Shown here in pieces: positions 1 to 9,150 of a stretch of 30,803 nt of DNA (its first letter is position 1; each line of letters begins with the position of its first letter). The position numbers and the translations under genes are program-made. The DNA is from JBLHKT01 sp043101615. GTDB lineage: Bacteria; Planctomycetota; Phycisphaerae; Phycisphaerales; UBA1924. Where the stretch lies: positions 1-30,803 of the forward strand of contig JBICID010000085.1 of assembly GCA_043101615.1 (NCBI GenBank), read 5' to 3'. The notes under the pieces are model-generated. The model saw only the letters and a program-made list of their open reading frames with translations. It was not told the origin of the DNA and made no database searches.

Positions 1-2004
1 GCCGAGCGCAACAGCGCCTCCCACGTCGAGACCGTCAACGACCGCCTCGACCGCGAGAAAGAGAAGAAGAAGGCCAGGGGCCCGAAACGCCCCTTCGGCA
101 CCCTGCTCGGCAACTTCTGGCAGCTCCTCTCCGGCCACCGCCTCACCATCGGGGCCTCGCTGGTCACGCTCTCCATCTCCGTCGGCTTCGCGCTGGTCAT
201 GCCCATGACCACCAAGCTCGCCATCGACTACGCCCTGACCGACTCGCCCGGCCCCTCGGGCCTCCCGGAGGGCCTCCGCGACGTCTCGCGCGTCAACCTG
301 CTCTGGCTCGTCAGCGCGATCATGCTCGGGGCCGCGATCTTCGGCGCCGCCTTCGCCATCTGGGGACGCTGGCAGTGCACCCGCATCACCAAGCGCGTCC
401 AGGTCGGCCTCCGCAAGCGCGTCTTCGACCACGCCTCCAACCTCCCCCTGCACCGCATCCAGGCCATCAAGGCCGGCGGGGTCTCCTCCATCCTCCGCGA
501 GGACGCCGGCGGCGTCGGCGACCTCGTCTTCACCCTCATCTACAACCCCTGGCGCGCCGTCACTCAGTTCCTCGGCACACTCGCCGTCATCGTCTGGATC
601 GACTGGCGGCTCGTCCTGGGCGCCCTGGGCGTCCTCCCCGTCATCTGGTTCAGCCACCGCACCTGGATCGGGCGCATCCGCCCCATGTACAGGGACATAC
701 GCCACACACGCCAGACCATCGACGCGCAGTCCGCCGAGACCTTCGGCGGTATGCGCGTCGTGCGCGGCTTCAACCGGCGACTCGCCGAGGCCGCACGCTT
801 CACACGCGAGGGCCACTTCATGGCCCGCCAGGAGCTCCGCACCTGGTGGTGGAGCCGCATCCTCGAGATCGCCTGGCAGATCCTCATCCCGCTCGCCTCC
901 GTCGTCGTCCTCATCTACGGCGGCTCGCGCGTGCTCGAGGGCACCCTCACCATCGGCGACCTCATGGCCTTCTCCGCCTACCTCCTCATGCTGCTCGGCC
1001 CGCTCGAGGCCCTCGTCTCGTCCGCCACCAACGTCCAGAACAACCTCGCCGCACTCGACCGCGTGCAGGACCTGCTCGAGGAAGACCGCGAGTTCGCGGG
1101 CCAGCGCGAGCGACAGCCCGTCGACCGCGCCCTGGTCCGCGGACGCGTCACCCTCGAGCACGTCACCTTCGCCTACCCACCCCGCAAGTCCAGGCGCGCG
1201 CTGGGCGAGGCCGCGTCCGGCGCCGACGCCGAGCTCGGAACGCCCGACGCTCCCGCGCCGGAGAACGGCTCTCCCAGAGCGGGCGGCAAGCCCGTCATCG
1301 TCGATATCAACCTCGACGTCGAGCCGGGCGAGGTCGTCGCCTTCGTCGGACGCTCCGGCGCCGGCAAGACCACCCTCTGCAACCTCATCGCACGCTTCTA
1401 CGACCCCACCGCAGGACGCATCCTCCTCGACGGACGCGACCTCACCACCCTCGACGTCGACGACTACCGACGCCTGCTGGGCATCGTCGAGCAGGACGTC
1501 TTCCTCTTCGACGGCTCCGTCCGCGAGAACATCGGCTACGCCAGGCGGGACGCCACCGACGAGGACATCCTCGCCGCCGCCACCGCCGCCAACGCGCACG
1601 CGTTCATCACCGAGCTCGAGAACGGCTACGACACCCTCATCGGCGAACGCGGCGTCCGCCTCTCCGGGGGCCAGAAGCAGCGCCTCGCCATCGCACGGGC
1701 CATCCTCGCCGACCCCAAGATCCTCATCCTCGACGAGGCCACCAGCAACCTCGACACCGAGTCCGAGCGACTCATCCAGCGCTCCCTCGCACGGCTCATG
1801 CGCCACCGCACCAGCTTCGTCATCGCCCACCGCCTCTCCACCATCCGGCACGCCGACCGCATCGTCGTCATCGAGGACGGCGTCATCGTCGAGCAGGGCA
1901 CCCACGACGAGCTCCTCGAGCGGGGCGGACGCTACGCCGCGGTCCTCGAGATGCAGCTCGAGGGCGACGGCACCTCTGGCCTGCCCGAGCCCAACGCCGT
2001 CTGA
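1..2004 (+). CDS. ABC exporter half-transporter, permease plus ATPase (5' end outside window)
   Basis: The frame is open from the first base, with about 66 coding codons before the first ATG at 199, so the true start lies upstream of the window. The visible 667 codons hold a type I exporter membrane domain with several hydrophobic segments (about 130-1050) and a C-terminal nucleotide-binding domain. That domain shows Walker A GRSGAGKTT, the Q-loop region VEQDVFLFD, signature LSGGQKQR, Walker B ILILDEATSNLD and the switch histidine in IAHRLST. Proteins of this build work as dimers and export lipids, peptides or drugs; the substrate cannot be read from sequence. An unusual Ala/Gly/Pro-rich insertion of about 30 residues (1186-1293) lies between the A-loop strand FAYPP and Walker A. 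Leucine codons are almost all CTC, unlike genes further right. The gene ends without a visible hairpin terminator. Confidence 0.95.
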   Translation, partial: AERNSASHVETVNDRLDREKEKKKARGPKRPFGTLLGNFWQLLSGHRLTIGASLVTLSISVGFALVMPMTTKLAIDYALTDSPGPSGLPEGLRDVSRVNLLWLVSAIMLGAAIFGAAFAIWGRWQCTRITKRVQVGLRKRVFDHASNLPLHRIQAIKAGGVSSILREDAGGVGDLVFTLIYNPWRAVTQFLGTLAVIVWIDWRLVLGALGVLPVIWFSHRTWIGRIRPMYRDIRHTRQTIDAQSAETFGGMRVVRGFNRRLAEAARFTREGHFMARQELRTWWWSRILEIAWQILIPLASVVVLIYGGSRVLEGTLTIGDLMAFSAYLLMLLGPLEALVSSATNVQNNLAALDRVQDLLEEDREFAGQRERQPVDRALVRGRVTLEHVTFAYPPRKSRRALGEAASGADAELGTPDAPAPENGSPRAGGKPVIVDINLDVEPGEVVAFVGRSGAGKTTLCNLIARFYDPTAGRILLDGRDLTTLDVDDYRRLLGIVEQDVFLFDGSVRENIGYARRDATDEDILAAATAANAHAFITELENGYDTLIGERGVRLSGGQKQRLAIARAILADPKILILDEATSNLDTESERLIQRSLARLMRHRTSFVIAHRLSTIRHADRIVVIEDGVIVEQGTHDELLERGGRYAAVLEMQLEGDGTSGLPEPNAV

Positions 2005-2072
2005 CCCCGCCACCCCGCGAACATCCGGCCCCGACCCCCCCCTCATATCCCCCAACGCCGGATCAGTGGACC

Positions 2073-2119
2073 AAAAAAATGAAACCCCCAGAGCAGCCAA
2101 AGGCGCTCATGGGGGTTTC
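2073..2119 (-). terminator. Intrinsic terminator of tRNA-Gln
   Basis: Read on the minus strand, GAAACCCCC pairs with GGGGGTTTC (2081-2119). An inner stem GAGC-GCC / GGC-T-GCTC closes on a TTT loop, and a run of seven T follows directly (complement of 2073-2079). This long, nearly perfect hairpin plus T-tract lies about 70 nt downstream of the tRNA 3' end, so it most likely ends that transcript. Confidence 0.9.
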
Positions 2120-2190
2120 GTGGGGGGGGGCTGGGTTGTCTCCGGACAGTATAGCGGGCCGAAGCGGCGAGTGAAGGCCCGGGCAAGAAA

Positions 2191-2262
2191 TAGGGGATCT
2201 GAGACTCGAACTCAGACTAAGGGAATCAGAATCCCTCGTGCTACCGATTACACCAATCCCCT
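2191..2262 (-). tRNA. tRNA-Gln (anticodon CTG)
   Basis: The minus strand folds as a 72-nt cloverleaf. The acceptor stem is AGGGGAT/ATCCCCT with discriminator A, and there is a short D arm. The anticodon stem AGGGA/TCCCT carries the loop TTCTGAT, giving anticodon CTG, which reads CAG. The variable loop is TAGT and the T arm is CTGAG-TTCGAGT-CTCAG. The 3' CCA is not encoded. The A1-T72 pair fits glutamine tRNAs, which usually have a weak first pair. A strong intrinsic terminator follows. Confidence 0.95.
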
Positions 2263-2379
2263 GGGGTGTCACGAGCCGCGGCCCGGGCCGGCCCGAAGGC
2301 CGGTCGGAAGTCTAAGCCCCTCGCCCTCGCCCGTCCAGATTGCCAGCAACACTCTCAGAACCCCGCGGGCCCCCGCGGG

Positions 2380-2385
2380 TACGCT
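2380..2385 (+). promoter_or_regulatory. Putative -10 element TACGCT, leaderless start of the DUF885 gene
   Basis: TACGCT ends 5 nt before the ATG at 2391. No Shine-Dalgarno sequence precedes that ATG, so transcription would begin at or very near the start codon. No clear -35 element is visible. See the finding on leaderless genes. Confidence 0.4.
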
Positions 2386-2390
2386 CAGGC

Positions 2391-4313
2391 ATGCCCACGC
2401 CCATCGCTATCGGAAGAACCGGCGCACCGATCCCGGCCATCCTCGCCCTGTGCGCTGCGTTCTCCACATTCCCCAACGCCCGGGCCTCGCTCCCCGCCCC
2501 GCACGCTTCGACGCGGACCGCCCCCGCCCAGCCCGACGACACCCGCCCCTGGCAGCGACCCTGCCCCGACGGACGCGACACCGAACTCTGGTCCTTCATG
2601 GACCGCTACGTCGAGGGCATGCACCGCATGAACCCCGGCCTGGGCCAGACCCTCGGCGACGACCGCTACAACCACCTGCTGGGCGACTCCTCCGCCGAGG
2701 CCGTCGCCGAGTCCGAGCGGTGGGCCCGCGAGCGAAAAGCCGAGCTGGAGGGGATGGACCGCGCCGGCTTCTCCGAGGCCGACCACCTCTCGGCCGACCT
2801 GATCCTCGACGAGCTCACCCGCTGGCTCGCCTCCGCCCACCTCAAGACGTGGCAGATGCCGGTGGACTCGCTCTCGGGCCCGCAGATCTGGCTCCCCCAG
2901 ATGGGCCAGGGCGCCACCCTGACCGAGGACCGCCACTACACCGACTACGTCACCAAGCTCGGGCAGGTGGAGACCCAGCTCACCGACGCCACCGAGAACA
3001 TGCGTCTGGGCATGGCGGAGGGACGGGTCCCGCCGCGCGTCACGCTCGCCAACGCGGTGGAGCAGTCCATGGCCCAGGCCTCGCCCTCCATCCTGGAGGA
3101 CCCCACCACCAGCCCCTTCTTCGGGCCACTGAACCGCCTGCCGGAGTCCGACCCGCGCCGCGACGAGGCCGCCCGCATCATCCGCGAGCAGATCGCCCCG
3201 GCCTACATCGAATTCGCCCAGTTCCTGCAGAACGAGTACATCCCCGCCTGCCGCGAGACCGTCGGCATCTCGTCCGGCGTGGACGGGATCGACGCGTACA
3301 ACATCGCCCTGCGGAACTACACCACGCTCCCCCTCACCGCCGACGAGGTGCACCGGATAGGGCTCGACGAGGTCGCACGCATCAAGGCAGAGATGCACGC
3401 GGTCATCGAGAGCACCGAGTGGCGGGCCCAGCACCCCAAGTGGATCGACCCGGACGAGACCTTCAAGTGGTTCGTGGAGTACCTCCGAACCGACTCCCGC
3501 TTCTACTACGACAACCCCGAGGACCTGCTCGTCGGCTACCGCAACATCAGCAAGCTCATCGACGCGGAGATGCCCCGACTCTTCACACGCCTGCCCCGCC
3601 TGCCCTACGGCGTGCGCCCCATCCCCGCCTTCGCCTCCAAGTCCGCCCCCACCGCGTACTACTACCCCGGCTCCACCTCCTCGGGCGTGCCCGGCTACTT
3701 CATGGCCAACCTCTACGACCTCAAGAGCCGCCCCAAGTACGACATGGTCGCCCTCACCCTGCACGAGGGTGTCCCCGGGCACCACCACCAGATCGCACTC
3801 GCCCAGGAGCAGGAGGGCCGGCACGCCGTCCGCAAGCTCATGGGCTCGACAGCCTTCAGCGAGGGCTGGGGCCTCTACGCCGAGCGCCTCGGGCTCGAGG
3901 TCGGTGTGGACACCGTGGACGACGGCATCGAGCGGGGCCTCTACGCCGACCCCTACGACGAGTTCGGACGCCTCAACTTCGAGATGTGGCGCGCCATCCG
4001 GCTCGTCGTCGACACCGGACTGCACGCCAAGGGCTGGACGCGCGGGCAGGCCCTCGACTACGCCCTGTCCAACTCCGCCCTCACCGAGGTCAACGCCAAC
4101 AACGAGATCGACCGCTACATCGGCTGGCCCGGCCAGGCCACCGCCTACAAGATCGGCCAGCTCAAGATCCTCGAGCTCCGCGAGCGGGCCGAGCGGGCCC
4201 TCGGCAACGCCTTCGACCTGAGGGCCTTCCACGACGCCGTGCTCGAGAACGGCTCCATCCCCCTGCCCGTTCTCGAGTCCCGCATCGACCGCTGGATCGA
4301 GGAGCAGTCCTGA
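2391..4313 (+). CDS. Secreted DUF885 family protein (putative metallo-hydrolase)
   Basis: The 640-residue product has an N-terminal hydrophobic signal-like segment (about residues 10-32) and a DUF885 body. The metal-site motif HEGVPGHHHQ lies at residues 458-467, followed by FSEGWGLYAE, both hallmarks of this family. DUF885 proteins resemble zinc peptidases of the M3/M2-like fold and are mostly of unknown substrate; export to the periplasm is likely. I chose ATG 2391 because it yields the signal sequence directly; an in-frame TTG at 2340 would add 17 residues of poor signal character. No Shine-Dalgarno is present, but a TACGCT box ends 5 nt upstream. The gene stands alone. Confidence 0.88.
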   Translation: MPTPIAIGRTGAPIPAILALCAAFSTFPNARASLPAPHASTRTAPAQPDDTRPWQRPCPDGRDTELWSFMDRYVEGMHRMNPGLGQTLGDDRYNHLLGDSSAEAVAESERWARERKAELEGMDRAGFSEADHLSADLILDELTRWLASAHLKTWQMPVDSLSGPQIWLPQMGQGATLTEDRHYTDYVTKLGQVETQLTDATENMRLGMAEGRVPPRVTLANAVEQSMAQASPSILEDPTTSPFFGPLNRLPESDPRRDEAARIIREQIAPAYIEFAQFLQNEYIPACRETVGISSGVDGIDAYNIALRNYTTLPLTADEVHRIGLDEVARIKAEMHAVIESTEWRAQHPKWIDPDETFKWFVEYLRTDSRFYYDNPEDLLVGYRNISKLIDAEMPRLFTRLPRLPYGVRPIPAFASKSAPTAYYYPGSTSSGVPGYFMANLYDLKSRPKYDMVALTLHEGVPGHHHQIALAQEQEGRHAVRKLMGSTAFSEGWGLYAERLGLEVGVDTVDDGIERGLYADPYDEFGRLNFEMWRAIRLVVDTGLHAKGWTRGQALDYALSNSALTEVNANNEIDRYIGWPGQATAYKIGQLKILELRERAERALGNAFDLRAFHDAVLENGSIPLPVLESRIDRWIEEQS

Positions 4314-4320
4314 GAAGTCG

Positions 4321-4464
4321 GGAACGCGGAGGGACGGAGGGACGCGGAGAATCCAGAGACAGGTTGCGAAGAGAATGGGTGCGAAGAAAGACAGCTCCAC
4401 ACTCTCCGAGTGCTGTCAGTCCACGTTTGCTCTCTGTCTCACTCCGCGTCCTCCGCGTTCAACG
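4321..4464. repeat. Short inverted repeat built from CGCGGAG-type units
   Basis: The left arm (4321-4363) carries AACGCGGAGG, then GGACGCGGAG and AGAGACAG. The right arm (about 4430-4464) is its imperfect inverted copy: the reverse complement reads AACGCGGAGGACGCGGAG followed by AGACAGAG. The arms flank roughly 65 nt of lower-GC DNA. The size and terminal inverted repeats are MITE-like, but no target-site duplication or transposase is visible. Related 9-nt units occur inside the S9 peptidase gene at 29591-29631. Confidence 0.6.
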
Positions 4465-4477
4465 TCTTCAGGGCGCA

Positions 4478-4504
4478 CAAAGAACCCCTCGCCGGAGCGA
4501 GGGG
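4478..4504 (-). terminator. Intrinsic terminator of the small minus-strand gene
   Basis: A perfect 8-bp stem CCCCTCGC/GCGAGGGG (4485-4504) with a 4-nt loop is followed on the minus strand by TTCTTTG. It lies 28 nt past the stop codon of the gene at 4533-4868, which supports that gene being real. Confidence 0.7.
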
Positions 4505-4532
4505 CCGTGTGTCACTGGAATCGGTCTCGGCG

Positions 4533-4868
4533 TTACCCGATCACCGTGTCGTCCCCGATCTCCTTCTTCTCCCACTGGCCCGTCTTGTCGGGCGCGGGCT
4601 CCCCGTCGCGGCGCAGCGGGCGGGCTCGACCGTACTCGGACGCGGGCCTGGCACGCCCCTTGTTCGGGGCGGCGGGCCGCACAGGCTGATTCCCGCCAAC
4701 CACCGTCGAGCCGTCCTCCTCGCGACGCCCGATCAGCTCATCGCCGTCGCCGGCCTCCTCGGGCGTCTCGTCCGGGCCCAGACGGCGGCTGCGGGCCTGA
4801 TCGATGGACCGATCAAGCTTGCCCAGGATCGCCTTCACTTCGTCGAATGCCTTGCCGGTTGAACCCAT
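4533..4868 (-). CDS. Small charged hypothetical protein
   Basis: This 111-residue protein is not a family I recognise. The first 30 residues look like an amphipathic helix (FDEVKAILGKLDRSIDQAR). The rest is hydrophilic, rich in Asp, Glu, Arg, Gly and Pro, and probably disordered. The start is ATG 4868, because AGGAG sits at the right distance upstream; a longer frame to 4925 lacks this. A hairpin with a T-rich tail follows the stop codon. There is no signal peptide or membrane segment, so it is likely cytoplasmic. A competing plus-strand frame (4410-4862) has no comparable signals. Confidence 0.7.
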   Translation of the reverse strand: MGSTGKAFDEVKAILGKLDRSIDQARSRRLGPDETPEEAGDGDELIGRREEDGSTVVGGNQPVRPAAPNKGRARPASEYGRARPLRRDGEPAPDKTGQWEKKEIGDDTVIG

Positions 4869-4997
4869 AACGGATCTCCTCAGGCCCCACACATCGACGC
4901 CACACCCCCCCGACTTGCCGCCCACTTCCGTCTTGCCTCCCTCCGCCCTGTCAATCGGTGCGGGCTGTACCGTCTGGCAGGAATCCGCCCCCCACGC

Positions 4998-5003
4998 TAC
5001 AGT
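4998..5003 (+). promoter_or_regulatory. Putative -10 element TACAGT of the UgpC-like gene
   Basis: TACAGT with an upstream CTGGCA (4974-4979) at an 18-nt spacer resembles a sigma-70 promoter. It would give a leader of about 27 nt carrying the GGAGA ribosome-binding site of the gene starting at 5037. Confidence 0.45.
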
Positions 5004-5036
5004 CCAACGTCCAAGCCTTTACCACACGGAGACCAC

Positions 5037-6170
<1,134 letters not shown>

Positions 6171-6251
6171 CCCCCCCCACATCCCCCTCCCCACTTCCTC
6201 CTCCCCAATCCCCCGCCTCTCGCTCCTTCCGAACGCGGGCGCCACGCCGCG

Positions 6252-6257
6252 TACCAT
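6252..6257 (+). promoter_or_regulatory. Putative -10 element TACCAT, leaderless start
   Basis: TACCAT ends 6 nt before the ATG at 6264, with no Shine-Dalgarno sequence between them. The arrangement fits a leaderless transcript. Confidence 0.4.
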
Positions 6258-6263
6258 CCCCCG

Positions 6264-6917
6264 ATGGACGCCCCGCCCCCCCACAACCCCCCCCACAACA
6301 CCCCCCACCCTCCCCAGGACGGGCCTACGCAAGCTCAGGACGCCCACACCCTCGAGCACGCTCAGACCTTCCCCAAGGGCATCCATCCCGACGGCGCTCG
6401 TGCGGGACCCGTCGAGCGACGTCGCGACCTGTTCTGGCAGAACGTCGTCCGCGAGTCGCTCATGGCCCTCGCCGCCGCCGCTCAGTCCAGCACGGGGCGC
6501 ACCTCCCCCACCCCCTCCGGGGTGGCCCACTCGCCGTCGCCGGTGGGCGAGCTGTTCGACGGGCGGATCGCCGTCATCACCCACCTGGGGCAGCGCATCC
6601 CCATCGCCGACCTGCACCCCGTCTTCGCCTGCTCGATCTCCGGCTCTCCCCAGGACCGCGTCCGCTCCGCGGACGTGCAGTGCACCGTCTTCCGCATCAC
6701 CACCCCGTCGGGCGAGACCTTCACCCTGCCCCTGTCCCAGATCGCGATGGTCCACGCCCTCTCCGACGCCCTGATCCGGCGTCTGGAGGCCGCCGCGGAG
6801 GCCCAGGCCGCGGCCCTGGAGGTTGAGGAGGAGGACAAGCTCCCCTTCGGCTTCGCCGCGTATACCTCCCTGAAGGCCTCGGAAGACGAATCCGACCCGG
6901 TCCACCCGGCGATCTGA
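6264..6917 (+). CDS. Hypothetical protein with Pro/His-rich N terminus
   Basis: This 217-residue protein belongs to no family I recognise. Residues 1-35 are rich in Pro, His, Gln and Thr and are probably disordered. The middle (about 55-155) looks like a folded, mostly beta domain with segments such as GRIAVITHLGQRIPIADLHPVF and TTPSGETFTLPLSQIAMVHAL. The tail (about 155-190) is an alanine/glutamate-rich helix. There is no signal peptide or membrane span, so a cytoplasmic location is likely. A TANNNT box ends 6 nt before the ATG. The gene lies between the UgpC-like ATPase and a glycosyltransferase with gaps of about 100 nt on each side, so it is probably its own unit. Confidence 0.75.
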   Translation: MDAPPPHNPPHNTPHPPQDGPTQAQDAHTLEHAQTFPKGIHPDGARAGPVERRRDLFWQNVVRESLMALAAAAQSSTGRTSPTPSGVAHSPSPVGELFDGRIAVITHLGQRIPIADLHPVFACSISGSPQDRVRSADVQCTVFRITTPSGETFTLPLSQIAMVHALSDALIRRLEAAAEAQAAALEVEEEDKLPFGFAAYTSLKASEDESDPVHPAI

Positions 6918-6955
6918 CTGACGGAGGCGTCCGGTTTCCCCCCTCGGGGCGCGAA

Positions 6956-6961
6956 TACCAT
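6956..6961 (+). promoter_or_regulatory. Putative -10 element TACCAT before the glycosyltransferase
   Basis: TACCAT lies 62 nt before the ATG at 7024. The predicted leader of about 55 nt contains the GGAG ribosome-binding site. No good -35 element is visible. Confidence 0.3.
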
Positions 6962-7023
6962 CCCCGAACCGGGGGCTTCCCAGGAGCCGGGCCTCACGCC
7001 CCAGACACCACCCCGGAGCGACC

Positions 7024-7797
7024 ATGCGCACCCTCATCGCCATCCCCGTCTACAACGAAGAGAAGTACGTGCGGCGCGTGCTCACCGCGGTCCGCGAGCG
7101 GGCGGACCACGTCCTGATCATCGACGACGGCTCCACCGACGCCACCCCCGACATCGTCGCCGAGCTGCAGCGCCCCCTCGACCTGCACGTCATCCGCCAC
7201 CCGGACAACGCCGGGTACGGGCGGTCGCTGCGCGAGGCCTTCAACCACGCCCAGCACCACGACTACGACTGGGTCATCACCCTGGACTGCGACGAGCAGC
7301 ACGAGCCGCAGCGCATCCCGGACTTCATCGCCCGGGCCGAGTCGGGCGACCTGGACATGGTCTCCGGCTCGCGCTACCTCGACGCCGCACCGGCCCGCGA
7401 CCTGCCCCCCGCCGACCGGCGGCGCATCAACGCCATCATCACCGCCGAGCTCAACGAGCGGTTCGGGCTCACGCTCACCGACGCGTTCTGCGGCTTCAAG
7501 GCCCATCGAGTCGAGGCCACGCGCGACCTGAACCTGACCGAGAACGGCTACGCCTTCCCGATGCAGCTCTGGGTGCAGTCCGTGGCGCACCGCCACCGCA
7601 TCGGAGAGATCCCCGTCAGCCTGATCTACAACGACCTGAACCGCACCTTCGGGCACGGGCTCGACCAGGCCGAGGCACGCCTGAACCACTACCGGTGCGT
7701 GCTGTACCGCGAGATCCGCGCCTGGGTCGACGCGCTGCCCAACGGCGCACTGCTCGACCTGTGCGCCGAGTGTCCCGAAGAGTCCCCCGCCGACTGA
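7024..7797 (+). CDS. Family 2 glycosyltransferase (dolichol-phosphate mannosyltransferase-like)
   Basis: The 257-residue protein has a GT-A fold signature. The N-terminal strand AIPVYNEE is followed by IDDGSTD (residues 33-39), which binds the nucleotide, and DCDEQH (88-93), the metal-binding DXD region. No C-terminal membrane segments are present, so it is a soluble enzyme of the DPM1-like GT2 group that transfers a sugar from a nucleotide donor, possibly to a lipid carrier. GGAG 7-10 nt before the ATG supports the start. The next gene begins 5 nt after the stop, so the two are probably cotranscribed. Donor and acceptor cannot be told from sequence. Confidence 0.9.
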   Translation: MRTLIAIPVYNEEKYVRRVLTAVRERADHVLIIDDGSTDATPDIVAELQRPLDLHVIRHPDNAGYGRSLREAFNHAQHHDYDWVITLDCDEQHEPQRIPDFIARAESGDLDMVSGSRYLDAAPARDLPPADRRRINAIITAELNERFGLTLTDAFCGFKAHRVEATRDLNLTENGYAFPMQLWVQSVAHRHRIGEIPVSLIYNDLNRTFGHGLDQAEARLNHYRCVLYREIRAWVDALPNGALLDLCAECPEESPAD

Positions 7798-7802
7798 GCA
7801 CC

Positions 7803-9140
7803 GTGAGCACCGACGCCCCGCCCAGCCAGACCGCCGACTCGATCGCCATCGAGCCCGATCCGGGGGCGTGGAGGGGCCTCTTGCGACAAGACCCGCCCGC
7901 GCTCGCGCGGGCCTTCCGCGAATCGCTCGGCCTGCCGTCCGACCGACCCGTCGTCGCGACCGGGCACCAGCCGATCCTGTTCCACCCCGGTGTGCTCGCC
8001 AAGTACCTCGCGGCCGAGGCCGCCGGCGAGGCCCTCGACTGCGCCGTGGTCCACGTCGTCGCGGACCAGGACACGCCGGACGTGACCACACTGCGTCGTC
8101 CTGTGCGCACAGACACCGGCACCCTGGAGGTCAAGCACCCGCGTTTGACCGAGGCGCCCGCGTTCACCGCGCTGGCCGTGGCCTCGCAGGGGCCGATCCA
8201 GGCTCAGACGCTCGAACCCCCCTTCGATCGCGTGAGCGAGGCCTTCGCCCGTCACGCGGGCGAGACCACGCTCGCGTCCCAGGCGTTCCGGGCGACCGAG
8301 GACCTGCTGTCCGACCTGATCGAGCCCGCCCCGGTGCTGTTCGCCTCACGCCTGCAGTCCACCGAGCTGTTCCGGACGCTGGTGGACGCGATGCGGGCCG
8401 ACCCCGCCCGGTGCTGCGCCGCGTACAACGAGGCCGCCGCGAGCGTGCCCGAGGCGGGCCTGCGCGGGCTGAACTCGCGAGGCGACACCCACGAACTCCC
8501 CGTCTGGCACATCGCGCCGGGCCAGCCGCGTATGCCCGTGTACGCGAGCAAGCTCGACGACCTCCCGCCCCACGAGCTCGCCCCGCGTGCTCTGCTGTTC
8601 GATCTGATCAACCGGCTCGCAGCCGCGGACCTCTTCATCCACGGCACCGGGGGCGGCGCGTACGCCAAGGCCACCGAGCAGTGGTTCAAGGCCTGGAACC
8701 CGCTGCACGAGGACGTCACGCTCTGCCCCGTGGTGACCGTGACCGCGACGCGCACGCTCGACCTGGGCGTCCCGCTGGTCACCCCCGAAGACGCGGCCCG
8801 CGCCGTCTGGCGGGCCCACCACGCACGACACACGCCCGGACTGCTGGGCGACGACGAGGCCCAGCGGCGCAAGGACGACCTGGTCGCCCGGATCGACGCC
8901 TCGGACGATCCGGCTGAGCGAGCCGGCCTCTTCCGGGACCTCACTGCCCTGCTCAGCGAAACTCGCACGCGCCACGCGGACACGCTCTCGAAACTCGAAT
9001 CCGAGGCGGAGTCGAGCCTGTTGCGCGCGCAAGAGCACCACATCACGTCGGACCGGACGTGGCCCTGGGTGCTCTACCCGGACGAGACGATCCGCGAGCT
9101 GCACAGCACGATCCGAAACGCCTTCGCCCCGGGCGGGTAG
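7803..9140 (+). CDS. BshC-like protein (possible bacillithiol-type cysteine ligase)
   Basis: The 445-residue product shows features I associate with BshC, the last enzyme of bacillithiol synthesis. These are an early VATGHQPILF motif (residues 51-60, compare TGQQ-GLF), a following strand with VVADQDTPDV (85-94, compare the EDHD region), an IHGTGGGAYAKATEQ segment near 279-293, a long charged helix near 350-410, and a C-terminal tail with WPWVLYPDETIREL. It is shorter than the roughly 540 residues usual for BshC, and several family residues differ, so the family call is tentative. I chose GTG 7803, 5 nt after the glycosyltransferase stop; the longer frame from 7695 would overlap that gene. A PIG-L deacetylase of the BshB type lies at 22947-23756; no BshA-like GT4 gene is seen here. 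Confidence 0.6.
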   Translation: MSTDAPPSQTADSIAIEPDPGAWRGLLRQDPPALARAFRESLGLPSDRPVVATGHQPILFHPGVLAKYLAAEAAGEALDCAVVHVVADQDTPDVTTLRRPVRTDTGTLEVKHPRLTEAPAFTALAVASQGPIQAQTLEPPFDRVSEAFARHAGETTLASQAFRATEDLLSDLIEPAPVLFASRLQSTELFRTLVDAMRADPARCCAAYNEAAASVPEAGLRGLNSRGDTHELPVWHIAPGQPRMPVYASKLDDLPPHELAPRALLFDLINRLAAADLFIHGTGGGAYAKATEQWFKAWNPLHEDVTLCPVVTVTATRTLDLGVPLVTPEDAARAVWRAHHARHTPGLLGDDEAQRRKDDLVARIDASDDPAERAGLFRDLTALLSETRTRHADTLSKLESEAESSLLRAQEHHITSDRTWPWVLYPDETIRELHSTIRNAFAPGG

Positions 9141-9143
9141 GCT
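9138..9143 (+). promoter_or_regulatory. Putative -10 element TAGGCT, leaderless start
   Basis: TAGGCT ends 7 nt before the ATG at 9151 and overlaps the TAG stop codon of the BshC-like gene. The next gene has no clear Shine-Dalgarno. The overlap with a stop codon makes coincidence more likely here than at the other sites. Confidence 0.3.
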
Positions 9144-9150
9144 TTCGCAG

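Larger units (their letters stand above)
2005..2390. other. Intergenic region holding tRNA-Gln and its terminator
   Basis: This 386-nt gap holds no protein gene that I can support. It starts with a C-rich stretch after the ABC exporter stop, then the minus-strand terminator (2073-2119) and the tRNA (2191-2262). The last part, before the DUF885 start, is GC-rich and contains a TACGCT element at 2380-2385. Confidence 0.8.

Noticed and set aside
4321..4464. An insertion sequence
   Set aside because: It is too short, has no transposase frame, and no target-site duplication can be seen.
4410..4862. A 150-codon plus-strand frame opposite the small minus-strand gene
   Set aside because: The minus-strand frame has an AGGAG ribosome-binding site and an intrinsic terminator; the plus frame has neither and would begin inside the 4321-4464 repeat.
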